Assembly: GCF_032380655.1 (NCBI RefSeq)
Contig: NZ_JAWDIY010000003.1
Coordinates: 245,462-309,461 of the forward strand
From: Diplocloster hominis
Lineage (GTDB): Bacteria > Bacillota > Clostridia > Lachnospirales > Lachnospiraceae
Length of the DNA stretch: 64,000 nt
Reading direction: 5' to 3'
In this document: in pieces, positions 25,721 to 34,006 of the stretch
Numbering within the stretch: position 1 is the first letter of the stretch
Layout of the letters: every line of letters begins with the position of its first letter
The notes under the pieces: model-generated
What the model saw: the letters and a program-made list of their open reading frames with translations, nothing else
Databases searched by the model: none
Told to the model about the DNA's origin: nothing
Translations under genes and position numbers: made by a program

Positions 25721-26167
25721 ATGTTAAATGTAGGACGTATACAGGAAGGCTTCGTGCTGGATCATATTCAGGCCGGGAAGAGCATGGCCATATATCATTA
25801 TCTGCATCTGGACAAACTGGACTGCTGTGTAGCGATCATCAAGAACGCCCGCAGTGAACTGATGGGAAAAAAAGATATCATCAAGGTAGAATGCCCCATC
25901 GATATGCTGGATCTGGATATCCTGGGCTTTATCGATCACAATATCACGGTCAACATCATTAAGGACAGTGAGATCGTGGCCAAAAAAGCGCTGGAAATGC
26001 CCACCGAGATCCGCAATGTAATCAAGTGCAACAATCCCCGCTGTATTTCCTCGATCGAACAGGAACTGGATCAGGTGTTTGTTCTGACTGACCCGGAAAA
26101 AGAAGTCTACCGCTGTAAATACTGTGAAGAGAAATATGATAAGAGACAGGAAAAGAAGTGGCTGTAG
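25721..26167 (+). CDS. pyrI: Aspartate carbamoyltransferase regulatory chain
   Basis: Binds nucleotide effectors and bridges PyrB trimers through zinc. The allosteric domain is N-terminal, and the C-terminal zinc site has four cysteines (CNNPRC and CKYC). The length of 148 is typical. No terminator of classical shape follows immediately. Confidence 0.96.
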   Translation: MLNVGRIQEGFVLDHIQAGKSMAIYHYLHLDKLDCCVAIIKNARSELMGKKDIIKVECPIDMLDLDILGFIDHNITVNIIKDSEIVAKKALEMPTEIRNVIKCNNPRCISSIEQELDQVFVLTDPEKEVYRCKYCEEKYDKRQEKKWL

Positions 26168-26254
26168 TTCCGGTGTAAAGCCGTCTCTTGCTGAAAGTCC
26201 GTGGATGGGTTCGCACAAAACAAGCAACCTCTGAAACCTTAATTTCTAACGGAA

Positions 26255-26358
26255 CAGGAAGCAGAAACTAATTTCATTATCCGGCACAAACTATCCCTTG
26301 GGATAATCTCCCCTCTAGGGTAAGTCTCTATGACGGATCATAAAGTTTCTACTTCCTG
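26255..26358. other. Structured intergenic element, candidate RNA
   Basis: The 319-bp gap between pyrI and the convergent ABC operon holds a closed structure: arms CAGGAAGCAGAAACT (26255-26269) and its complement at 26344-26358 pair with one mismatch, enclosing a second pairing (ATCCG/CGGAT), a hairpin ATCCC-tt-GGGAT and a hairpin around CTCTAGGG. I could not match it to a riboswitch family from memory. A partly similar pattern lies at 59611-59694. The rest of the gap shows nothing recognisable. Confidence 0.45.
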
Positions 26359-26486
26359 CTCTTTATCCATACAATATCTCTATCTATGTTTCATATCTCT
26401 TATATCAAAAAGGAATCCCTCTTGTTTCATATGCTCACATGTATTCTGTGTTCTTCCTGATGGAACACTCTCTCTATTTTCTAAGC

Positions 26487-27458
26487 TTAGCTTCTGCTAA
26501 AGGGAGCCCGCAGCTTCGAGCGGAGCTTCATCATAGGCTCGCTCTCACTGCTGATGGCACAGAATACCAACAGGGCGATTGCCACCGCCGCATTGTTGAA
26601 CTGACCCGAGATCCCTATGGCCACTATACCGAACTTAATGAGCTGAACGGTCACGGCACCGATAAAGACGCCTGCCATAAGGTTTACCCTTTTCTCGATA
26701 GCAGCTGCCACGAAGAAGCACATAATCGCGTTGAATACCATATCCATGCTGCCCATGTTCGTGGTCGGATTCTGGACAAAGGATCTGCCCAGGGTCAGCA
26801 CACCGTAGAATCCGCTGAAAAGCCCGACCAGTACGAAGGACATCACCTTCACCTTCTTTACGTCGATCCCCTGCTGCTCCGCCACTTTAATATTGCTGGA
26901 CACGGCCTTCAGATTGAAACCGTACTTAGTTCTGGAATAGACGAAATAAGCGGTCAGAAAGCAGATCACCGTACATACGGTCACCACACCGTTTCCATTA
27001 AATACACCATAGGACTTGTCCACACTAACGCCTCCTCCGCCCCAGGCCAATGCGGATACGCTCTCCAGAATCAGCATGCATCCCACCGTCGCGATGATAG
27101 AGGGTACTTTAATCCACACATAAACAAGGCCGCACAGGAGCCCGATCAGGGTACAAATCAGGATAATGCTGACAGCGATCAGCGCATTCCCGCCTCCCAG
27201 CCGGTTTGCGATTCCCGCACCCAGTATGATTCCCGTAATCACATTCGCACCTGCCGCAAAATGCCACAGTCCCAGTTGACAGGCAAATGCCACACCCCAT
27301 GCCAGAATCGCGGGCAGCATGGCCTGCCTAAGAATATCGAAGATTTGCGCGCCACCCATGGCCTGCGGGGCCGCCAACAGCAGTACCATATATAATAAAA
27401 GCGGAATTGCCACTGCAAACAGGATATTTTTTGCCTTATAGGCGATCTTTTTACTCAT
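26487..27458 (-). CDS. Sugar ABC transporter permease (RbsC-type)
   Basis: One of two permeases of a CUT2/ribose-type importer (BPD_transp_2 fold), 323 residues and about eight to ten hydrophobic segments. The loop FNLKAVSSNIKVAEQQGIDV and the following segment match the conserved cytoplasmic region of RbsC/XylH/MglC proteins. It is the last gene of the operon starting at 34996, 80 bp after the binding-protein gene. Confidence 0.9.
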   Translation of the reverse strand: MSKKIAYKAKNILFAVAIPLLLYMVLLLAAPQAMGGAQIFDILRQAMLPAILAWGVAFACQLGLWHFAAGANVITGIILGAGIANRLGGGNALIAVSIILICTLIGLLCGLVYVWIKVPSIIATVGCMLILESVSALAWGGGGVSVDKSYGVFNGNGVVTVCTVICFLTAYFVYSRTKYGFNLKAVSSNIKVAEQQGIDVKKVKVMSFVLVGLFSGFYGVLTLGRSFVQNPTTNMGSMDMVFNAIMCFFVAAAIEKRVNLMAGVFIGAVTVQLIKFGIVAIGISGQFNNAAVAIALLVFCAISSESEPMMKLRSKLRAPFSRS

Positions 27459-27538
27459 ACCTATCTTCTCCTCTGGCCAGGACCACAGTGTTTTCGCGGT
27501 CCCGGCAGATATTGCTCATACAACTGCCCGGCAGATAC

Positions 27539-28723
27539 TTATTTCATCTTCTCCGCTACCATCTCCAGACTGTAATTGCCCATCTCGGCTACGAAAGAGT
27601 CCAGATCCATCTCTACCAAACCCTGCACCTCTTCCGCAGTGTAGGTATTAAATTCGCTGAAATACTGCGCATAGGTTGCCGCATCCTCCGCTGACTTCAT
27701 GTATATATAGTTGGAACCATACTCGGCAGGCGTACTAGACTTTGGCTGGCCGGTAATCTTGCAGTACAGGTTGATCAGCGCGTATACCGGGTCAATCTGA
27801 GCGCCGGTGGTCAGCATGACCAGGTTGCCGGCATCGAAGGAACCAGGGATATCCACGGGTGTATCGAAGGAGGTAAGCTTGATATCGGAACCCTGGAGGT
27901 CGGTTATAATAGCGTCGATGGCTCCGTTGGAACCGGAGGAGCAGATCAGTCCGTTAATATCTGAATGCGCAGCCAGCAGCTGATCGGTGGCGTCCACCAT
28001 ATCCGTGGCCGTTGCGGTATTGCTGCTTGTAGATACATAGTAGGTCAGTCCTTTTTCATCCAGATATTCCATTACGCCGGCCTGACGGCGGTCGATCACG
28101 CCGTTGCCTGCTTCCCGGTTCAGCAGTCCGAAGGTGGTGCAGCCCTGGGCCAGCAGCTCATCCACCATATCTACACCGGCGCCGCCCTCATCCTCACAGA
28201 TATATCCGGCGAACTGGTCGCTGGCCATGCAGTATTGATAGGCTTCCTCGTCAATGATATTGCGGAAGAAGATCTGCATCGGAATGCCTGCTTCCTCACA
28301 TATCTTCAGCAAATCATCCGTGGAGGTGTCATTGATTACACAGCAAAGCATGCCATCGACACCAGCCGCCAGCAGATTCTCATAGTCCGTCGTCTGGGAC
28401 TCTGCATCATAGCTGCCGGTCCGGTAAACCAGGCTGACGCCCAGATCCTCTGCCACTGCGTCCAGCGCGTTCTTAGAGTCCGCTCCCAGCCCGTCATCCG
28501 TAGACCAGATCACCACACCGATACTGATATCACTGTCCGCCGCAGCCGGAGCATCTGATGCCTCTGCCCCGCTTCCGCCGTCCTTTGCGGGTCCCGCAGC
28601 TGCATCCCCACTCTGGCTGTCAGCCGACCCGCCTCCGTTATTTCCACAGCCGGCCAGCAGTGTCATGGACATTGCCAATGTCAATCCCAGCGCCAGCATC
28701 TTCTTAACACCATTTGATTTCAT
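27539..28723 (-). CDS. Sugar-binding lipoprotein of CUT2 ABC transporter
   Basis: A 394-residue lipoprotein: the signal peptide MKSNGVKKMLALGLTLAMSM ends in LLAGC and is followed by a low-complexity Gly/Ser/Ala linker. The mature part is a type I periplasmic-binding fold (ISIGVVIWSTDDGLGADSKN, GVDGMLCCVINDTSTD, DINGLICSSGSNGAIDAI) as in ribose/galactose binding proteins. It sits between the two permease genes. The sugar is probably a beta-glucoside, judging from the GH1 gene. Confidence 0.92.
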   Translation of the reverse strand: MKSNGVKKMLALGLTLAMSMTLLAGCGNNGGGSADSQSGDAAAGPAKDGGSGAEASDAPAAADSDISIGVVIWSTDDGLGADSKNALDAVAEDLGVSLVYRTGSYDAESQTTDYENLLAAGVDGMLCCVINDTSTDDLLKICEEAGIPMQIFFRNIIDEEAYQYCMASDQFAGYICEDEGGAGVDMVDELLAQGCTTFGLLNREAGNGVIDRRQAGVMEYLDEKGLTYYVSTSSNTATATDMVDATDQLLAAHSDINGLICSSGSNGAIDAIITDLQGSDIKLTSFDTPVDIPGSFDAGNLVMLTTGAQIDPVYALINLYCKITGQPKSSTPAEYGSNYIYMKSAEDAATYAQYFSEFNTYTAEEVQGLVEMDLDSFVAEMGNYSLEMVAEKMK

Positions 28724-28747
28724 AATCTTATTCTCCTTTTTCCCTAT

Positions 28748-29710
28748 TCATAATATATATGGCACACCGTCTCTGTCGAAGGTTAAGGTCACCGATCCCA
28801 GAAAGATGATTCCCTCGATCAGGCCGATCATATTCGGATCTACGCCCAGAACCGTTAGTCCGTTCTCCAGGCACAAAAATAGTAATACACCCACTACTAC
28901 ACTGTAAATCTTCTCTTTGGTGCCGCCTGTCAGGGAGGCTCCTCCGATCACCATCATAAGCAGCACCGTCACATGGAATCCGGACCCGGAGGTCGCTCCC
29001 GCGGATCCTGCCCGCAGAACCACCAGCGTTACCGCCAGTCCCATCATGACACCTGCCACCAGGTAGGCCAGCAGCTTATACTTTACTACGTGAATACCGG
29101 ATGCCTTTGCCGCGCTGGCATTGGATCCTATGGCCATAGCCCGTTTTCCCAGCTTTGTATAATGAAACAATACAGACAGCACGATAATCGCCGCGATGGT
29201 CACTGCAAAATAAAGCGGCCGGTTGTACAAAAAACTCAGAGAGCCCGGCAGGCTTAAGCTCTTCGTTCGGCTGCCGATAATATATCCCGCCACGCCCTTT
29301 CCAAAGAAGGATACGGCAAAGGATACGATCACACTATTGATTCCCAGCAGGATATTCAGGCTTCCGATCGCCATTTCACAGAGAATCGTAACCAGAAATA
29401 TCATGGGGAATACCACCCAGGCTCCCAGGCTCTCCGCTGCCAGCAGCCCCAGGCAGCCCCCCAGACACACAATTCCATCCAAAGACATATCCATATTTCC
29501 CAGCGACATGGTAAACAGGATGCCCAGGCCCGCCACGATATAGGTACAGGACTGAAGCATAATCTGCTTGATATTGGTCATTTTCAGGGTAGTTCCCCCG
29601 CTTAGAACGGCAAACAGCGCGACCACGAATACCAATGCCAATATGGGAAGATAGGTTCTCACCAAATCCTTGGTCAGCCATTTTCTCTTTGCTTCTTTCT
29701 TTTCATTCAT
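28748..29710 (-). CDS. Sugar ABC transporter permease (RbsC-type)
   Basis: Second permease of the importer, about 320 residues with many membrane spans. SLGNMDMSLDGIVCLGGCLG corresponds to the conserved D-S-V-G-like motif region, and AIGSNASAAKASGIHVVKYK is the EAA-like cytoplasmic loop. The start may be the GTG at 29713 or the ATG at 29710; GGGAGG lies upstream of both. Confidence 0.9.
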   Translation of the reverse strand: MNEKKEAKRKWLTKDLVRTYLPILALVFVVALFAVLSGGTTLKMTNIKQIMLQSCTYIVAGLGILFTMSLGNMDMSLDGIVCLGGCLGLLAAESLGAWVVFPMIFLVTILCEMAIGSLNILLGINSVIVSFAVSFFGKGVAGYIIGSRTKSLSLPGSLSFLYNRPLYFAVTIAAIIVLSVLFHYTKLGKRAMAIGSNASAAKASGIHVVKYKLLAYLVAGVMMGLAVTLVVLRAGSAGATSGSGFHVTVLLMMVIGGASLTGGTKEKIYSVVVGVLLFLCLENGLTVLGVDPNMIGLIEGIIFLGSVTLTFDRDGVPYIL

Positions 29711-29725
29711 CACCTCACACCTCCC

Positions 29726-31240
29726 TTATATCATCTTGACGATGACATCATGCTCCGATACTTCGGGGCTTCGCCGGATGTGTGCCGTGATCTCGCCGTC
29801 TTTCATTATCAACAGATTGTCCGCCATCCCCAGCAGCTCCGGCAGTTCCTCGGATATCATCAGTATGGCCCTTCCTTCCGCCTTAAACTGTTCCATCAGG
29901 CGGTAAATAGCTGCCTTGACGCCGATGTCAATCCCTCTGGTGGGGCAGTCCATGATAAAGATCTGCACATCATCAGCCATGCATCTGGCGATGGACACCT
30001 TCTGCTTATTCCCGCCGCTTAAGCTGGACACAGGGAGCTCCAGACCCCCGGTTTTAATACTGAGTATATCGACCTGTTCCTCCGCCAGTCTACGGGTAGC
30101 GCTGGGAGTGATCAGGAATCCCTTCTTCACTTTATCCATGGACATCAGATTAATGTTATCCCGGATGCTGGCCGCCATCATCAGTCCCTCCAGCTCCCGG
30201 TCCTTTGGAACATATCCTACGCCGTTGGCCGCTGCCTGGGTAGAATTGTGTATAATGACCTTCTTTTGGGGGAGTCTGACTTCCCCGGAATCCGGCTTCT
30301 TAAGCCCGTAGATCACCCTGCACAGTTCATGCATACCGCAGTCGGTCAGGCCTCCGATCCCCAGTATCTCTCCCTTGTGAAGCTGCAGGGATACATTCTT
30401 AAGTGTCTTCCCCAGATTCACATGTTCCACTTCCAGCATCACGGTGTCATGATCATAGTTAACTTCATAATCTTCACGGTAATAGCCATCGCTGAAATCC
30501 CTGCCTATCATATGTCGGCGCATGGCATCCACAGTTATCTCCCCGCCGGTCAGAGTGTTGATATAAGCGCCGTCACGCATAACCGTCACGCTGTCACACA
30601 CCTGCTTCAGTTCATCCAGGTCATGGGAAATAAAGATCACAGATCTGCCCTTTTCTTTCATCTGCCTCATGATGCGGTACAGTACCTCACGCCCTTTTTG
30701 GGATAATGCCGTGGTCGTTTCATCCACAATGAGAATCTGGGGCTCCTCCTTCATGGCCATACCAGCCTCCACCAGCTTCCGGTCCTCGAAGCTCAATTCA
30801 TCAATCAGATGGGACGGCTCCACATGCCCCAGGTCAATACTCTTAAGCACTTCCCTGGCCGCCTGGTTCATCCTGCGGCGGTTGACGATACCGCCTTTGC
30901 TGAACTGGTTTTCCTCACCCAGATATATATTTTCTGAGACAGTCAGATGATTGATGGTCCCCTTCTCCTGAAGCAGCATGCAGATCCCGCCGGCACGGCC
31001 CTCCAGCATGCTTTTCGGCTCGTGGGGCTTTCCATTCATAGTCATGACGCCGCTGTCCGGCTTCAGGCAGCCTGCGATCATGGAAGTGACGGTTGATTTG
31101 CCGCTTCCATTTTCTCCGATCAGTCCATGAATCTCGCCGGCGCGGATCTCCAGATGCATGTCCACCACCGCTTTGGTGGGACCAAAAGATTTGTTCAGCC
31201 CTTCTGCCTTCAGGACTACCTTTCCCTCCACTGTATTCAC
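29726..31240 (-). CDS. CUT2 sugar ABC transporter ATPase with degenerate second site
   Basis: A 504-residue protein with two ATP-binding domains as in RbsA/MglA. The first has a normal Walker A (GENGSGKST) and Walker B (ILIVDETTTAL). The second has GIGGLTDCGMHEL in place of Walker A, keeps the signature LSGGNKQKVSIARC, and its Walker B reads IFIMDCPTRGID, with Cys where the catalytic Glu is normally found. So only the first site is likely to hydrolyse ATP. The start is a GTG at 31240 close to AAGAAGG, with a second possible GTG three codons later. Confidence 0.92.
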   Translation of the reverse strand: MNTVEGKVVLKAEGLNKSFGPTKAVVDMHLEIRAGEIHGLIGENGSGKSTVTSMIAGCLKPDSGVMTMNGKPHEPKSMLEGRAGGICMLLQEKGTINHLTVSENIYLGEENQFSKGGIVNRRRMNQAAREVLKSIDLGHVEPSHLIDELSFEDRKLVEAGMAMKEEPQILIVDETTTALSQKGREVLYRIMRQMKEKGRSVIFISHDLDELKQVCDSVTVMRDGAYINTLTGGEITVDAMRRHMIGRDFSDGYYREDYEVNYDHDTVMLEVEHVNLGKTLKNVSLQLHKGEILGIGGLTDCGMHELCRVIYGLKKPDSGEVRLPQKKVIIHNSTQAAANGVGYVPKDRELEGLMMAASIRDNINLMSMDKVKKGFLITPSATRRLAEEQVDILSIKTGGLELPVSSLSGGNKQKVSIARCMADDVQIFIMDCPTRGIDIGVKAAIYRLMEQFKAEGRAILMISEELPELLGMADNLLIMKDGEITAHIRRSPEVSEHDVIVKMI

Positions 31241-31255
31241 ACCTTCTTTCCCATT

Positions 31256-32671
31256 CTATAAGTCCTCTCCGTTGGAAGCGATAACCCGCTGATACCAGTA
31301 GAAGGAATCCTTCCTGCTTCTTTCCATAGTTCCATTTCCGTAGTTATCCCGGTCCACGTAGATGAATCCGTAACGTTTCTTCATTTCACCGGTTGTAAAG
31401 GAAACACAGTCCATACATCCCCATGGCGTATATCCCATCACATCCACGCCGTCCTCCTCCACAGCCTTCTTCATCTGCAGAATATGGGCCTTCAGATATT
31501 CGACGCGGTAAGAATCATGGCAGGAACCATCCGGCTCCTTAACATCCTCTGCTCCCAGGCCATTCTCTACAATGAACAGCGGCTTTTCATACCGCTCATA
31601 AAGCAGGTTCAATGCGTAACGCAGTCCCTTGGAGTCAATGGTCCAGCCCCAGTCGGTTACGGGAACGTATGGGTTTTTCACAGAGGAGAGCATGGCGCCC
31701 TCCTGCTCCGGCTCATCGATATCCACCGTATTGGACATATAGTAGGAAAATCCTATATAATCCACAGTTCCCCCGGCAAGCGCCTGTCTGTCCTTTTCTG
31801 TAATATCCAGATGAAAGCTTTCGCCGGCAAACAATTTTTTTGCGTAAGCAGGATAATGCCCGCGGCACTGGACGTCACAGAACAACCATTTCTCACGCAT
31901 CTTCTTCAAGGTGAGCAGCTGATTGTCGGGCTTAGAGTTCAGCGGGTAATACGGCACCATGGCGATCATATTGCCAATCTGAAATTTCGGATCGATCTCA
32001 TGGCCTAATTTTACAGCCAACGCGCTGGCCACTAATTGATAATGAACGCTCTGGTACATGGCGCGCTTCGGATTCTCATACTCCGTATAGCGGGTCCCGG
32101 CGCTGACCCAGCCAAATATGTCCGCCTTATAGTTCATCTGGTTGTTGATCTCGTTAAAGGTGAGCCAGTAAGTAACCTTTCCCCGGTATCTGCAAAAGCA
32201 GGCTTTTGCGAACCTCAGGAAAAAGTCTATGGTCTTACGGTTCATGAACCCTCCGTATTCCTTCGCCAGGTGGTAGGGCATCTCGAAATGAGACAGGGTC
32301 ACCACCGGCTCTATCCCGTACCGCAGCAGCTCGTCAAACACCCGGTCGTAGAAGGCCAGCCCTTCCTCATTAGGCTCCTCTTCATCACCGTTTGGAAAGA
32401 TCCTGGTCCATGCGATAGAAGTGCGGAAGCATCGGAAGCCCATCTGTGCAAACAGCGCTATATCTTCCTTATAATGATGGTAAAAGTCCACACCCTCATG
32501 GTTGGGATAGTATTCCCCTTCCCGTACGCCTTCCGTAATCTTTCTGGGGCGGTCCGCGGTGCCGGATGTCATCACATCCGACACACTCAAACCCTTTGAA
32601 GTCCCGTGCAGGCCACCTTCAAACTGATGGGCTGCCAGGGCGCCTCCCCACAGGAAATCATCTCTTAACAT
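31256..32671 (-). CDS. GH1 6-phospho-beta-glucosidase
   Basis: Cytoplasmic glycosidase of 471 residues. The acid/base Glu is in WLTFNEINNQ and the nucleophile Glu in LFIVENGLG. The C-terminal SFTTGEMKKRYGFIYVD is the Ser-Lys-Tyr phosphate-binding region found in 6-phospho-glycosidases of family GH1. There is no PTS gene nearby; the operon has an ABC importer and a ROK kinase, so the phosphate would have to be added after uptake. Confidence 0.9.
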   Translation of the reverse strand: MLRDDFLWGGALAAHQFEGGLHGTSKGLSVSDVMTSGTADRPRKITEGVREGEYYPNHEGVDFYHHYKEDIALFAQMGFRCFRTSIAWTRIFPNGDEEEPNEEGLAFYDRVFDELLRYGIEPVVTLSHFEMPYHLAKEYGGFMNRKTIDFFLRFAKACFCRYRGKVTYWLTFNEINNQMNYKADIFGWVSAGTRYTEYENPKRAMYQSVHYQLVASALAVKLGHEIDPKFQIGNMIAMVPYYPLNSKPDNQLLTLKKMREKWLFCDVQCRGHYPAYAKKLFAGESFHLDITEKDRQALAGGTVDYIGFSYYMSNTVDIDEPEQEGAMLSSVKNPYVPVTDWGWTIDSKGLRYALNLLYERYEKPLFIVENGLGAEDVKEPDGSCHDSYRVEYLKAHILQMKKAVEEDGVDVMGYTPWGCMDCVSFTTGEMKKRYGFIYVDRDNYGNGTMERSRKDSFYWYQRVIASNGEDL

Positions 32672-32711
32672 ATGTCACCTCTTTTAGGCCAATCCCCGAC
32701 AGAGCCCCGCA

Positions 32712-33395
32712 TTATTGAGCGCCGGTTCTGGTCACCGGATTGATGCAATATTCCGGCACCAGATCCTTCTGCTCCCAGATATACAGCTGGTTTCCTTCCG
32801 TATCCTGGATGACCGCGTAATCTTCTCCCTCTTCGGTATACCGTTCCCGCAATACTTTGCCTCCGAACGCCTTAACCTTCTTCAGGGTCTCCTCGATATC
32901 CTTCACCTCTACGATAAACGAAGGCGCGGGCGCGATCCCGCCGTCCTTAGAATTTGGCTTCAGGAAACCATAGCCGAAGGACGCCACCCTGGGCTCCCAG
33001 TCCAAAGTGCCAGGACCGGTAGCGCAGTACATGGTAGGATTCTCCGCATCCGAGTGTTCCGTGTCGATCATGTCCCATCCGAAGAGGTCGCTATAGAAGG
33101 AACGCATCTCCTCTGCCTGCCCTTCCTCATAGCCCATTACCCATCTTCTGTTGCGTCCGTCCCCTTTCTGTGGAGCGAAATCCTTGGCCGGATGGAAGGA
33201 GATATCGAAGGGGTCCCGGTTCGGGTCCACTTCCGGCGGATCTACATGTATTCTTCTCTTCTCAATGCTGCCGCACCAGGGCTCCTCCAGGAATTGGCTT
33301 CTGGGCGCGCCGCAGCCGGGGCAATGTGCGGGGACCTCCGTCTCCTCAAACGCAATGGGAAAACCGCATGCAAAACAGGTATATATTTTCTTCAT
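32712..33395 (-). CDS. VOC-family protein with N-terminal zinc ribbon
   Basis: A 227-residue protein. The first 35 residues form a rubredoxin-like zinc ribbon (CFACG and CPGCG), followed by a single glyoxalase/bleomycin-resistance (VOC) unit at about 80-215 (RSFYSDLFGWDM ... FIVEVKDIEETLKKVKAFGGKV ... DTEGNQLYIWE). VOC proteins bind a metal and carry out diverse isomerase, lyase or epimerase reactions; none can be assigned. It lies 3 bp after a second VOC gene and 40 bp before the GH1 gene, an unusual setting. Confidence 0.85.
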   Translation of the reverse strand: MKKIYTCFACGFPIAFEETEVPAHCPGCGAPRSQFLEEPWCGSIEKRRIHVDPPEVDPNRDPFDISFHPAKDFAPQKGDGRNRRWVMGYEEGQAEEMRSFYSDLFGWDMIDTEHSDAENPTMYCATGPGTLDWEPRVASFGYGFLKPNSKDGGIAPAPSFIVEVKDIEETLKKVKAFGGKVLRERYTEEGEDYAVIQDTEGNQLYIWEQKDLVPEYCINPVTRTGAQ

Positions 33396-33398
33396 GGT

Positions 33399-33968
33399 TT
33401 ATTCCTCCTCTTCCACAATATCGTACTCTGCCTCCAGCTCATCCCAGGTACGGGAGGAGGGGCATTTCCACAAATACAGATAATTACCAGCCGGATCCTC
33501 TATGACCGCATGAATTTCCCAGCTCTGCCTGCTGTCGTCCAGCGGCTTGGCCAGAGCTGATTTTGTTTTATCCAGAATCAGCTTGCCTCCGTGATCAATG
33601 ATCTTTTGGATGGTCTCCTCAAGGGGCCTGTCCATATGGACTTCCATGAAGGGACCTGGTTTCTCGATCTCTCCCGGAGCCCAGTGTACGAACATATTCA
33701 TGTGTCCCGGGGTGCAGCCCTCATAATCATACTGTGCAGGGCCAGTGGCTATGAGCAGGGACGGATGCTCGTCACCGGCTGGAACGCCGCTGGCGGCTAC
33801 CGGCATCTCGATCATGTCCCACCCAAATACATTCATGTAGAAGTTCTGGAACCGGCGCAGATCCTTGTAAGTAATGACATACAGTCTGGTTCTGCCATGC
33901 AGGCTCTTAGCCGTGAACTTCTTAGGCGGCCGGCCGGGATTAGGGTAAGTGGTTTTTCCTTTTTCCAT
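33399..33968 (-). CDS. VOC-family protein
   Basis: About 190 residues with a VOC unit: RRFQNFYMNVFGWDMIEMP, then HMNMFVHW and PFMEVHMDRPLEETIQKIIDHGG, ending with EDPAGNYLYLWKCP. It is related to the neighbouring zinc-ribbon VOC protein but lacks the ribbon; the two may form a heteromer. The start is taken as 33968, where GAGAGG lies about 9 nt upstream; in-frame ATGs at 33977 and 33998 are alternatives. Confidence 0.85.
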   Translation of the reverse strand: MEKGKTTYPNPGRPPKKFTAKSLHGRTRLYVITYKDLRRFQNFYMNVFGWDMIEMPVAASGVPAGDEHPSLLIATGPAQYDYEGCTPGHMNMFVHWAPGEIEKPGPFMEVHMDRPLEETIQKIIDHGGKLILDKTKSALAKPLDDSRQSWEIHAVIEDPAGNYLYLWKCPSSRTWDELEAEYDIVEEEE

Positions 33969-34006
33969 TGTGTTCATCCTCTCTTTGTGATAATTCATAT
34001 GTAAAT

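Noticed and set aside
26255..26358. Known riboswitch (TPP, purine, guanidine, c-di-GMP)
   Set aside because: Some short words match but the conserved cores I know are not in order, and no gene lies downstream on either strand.
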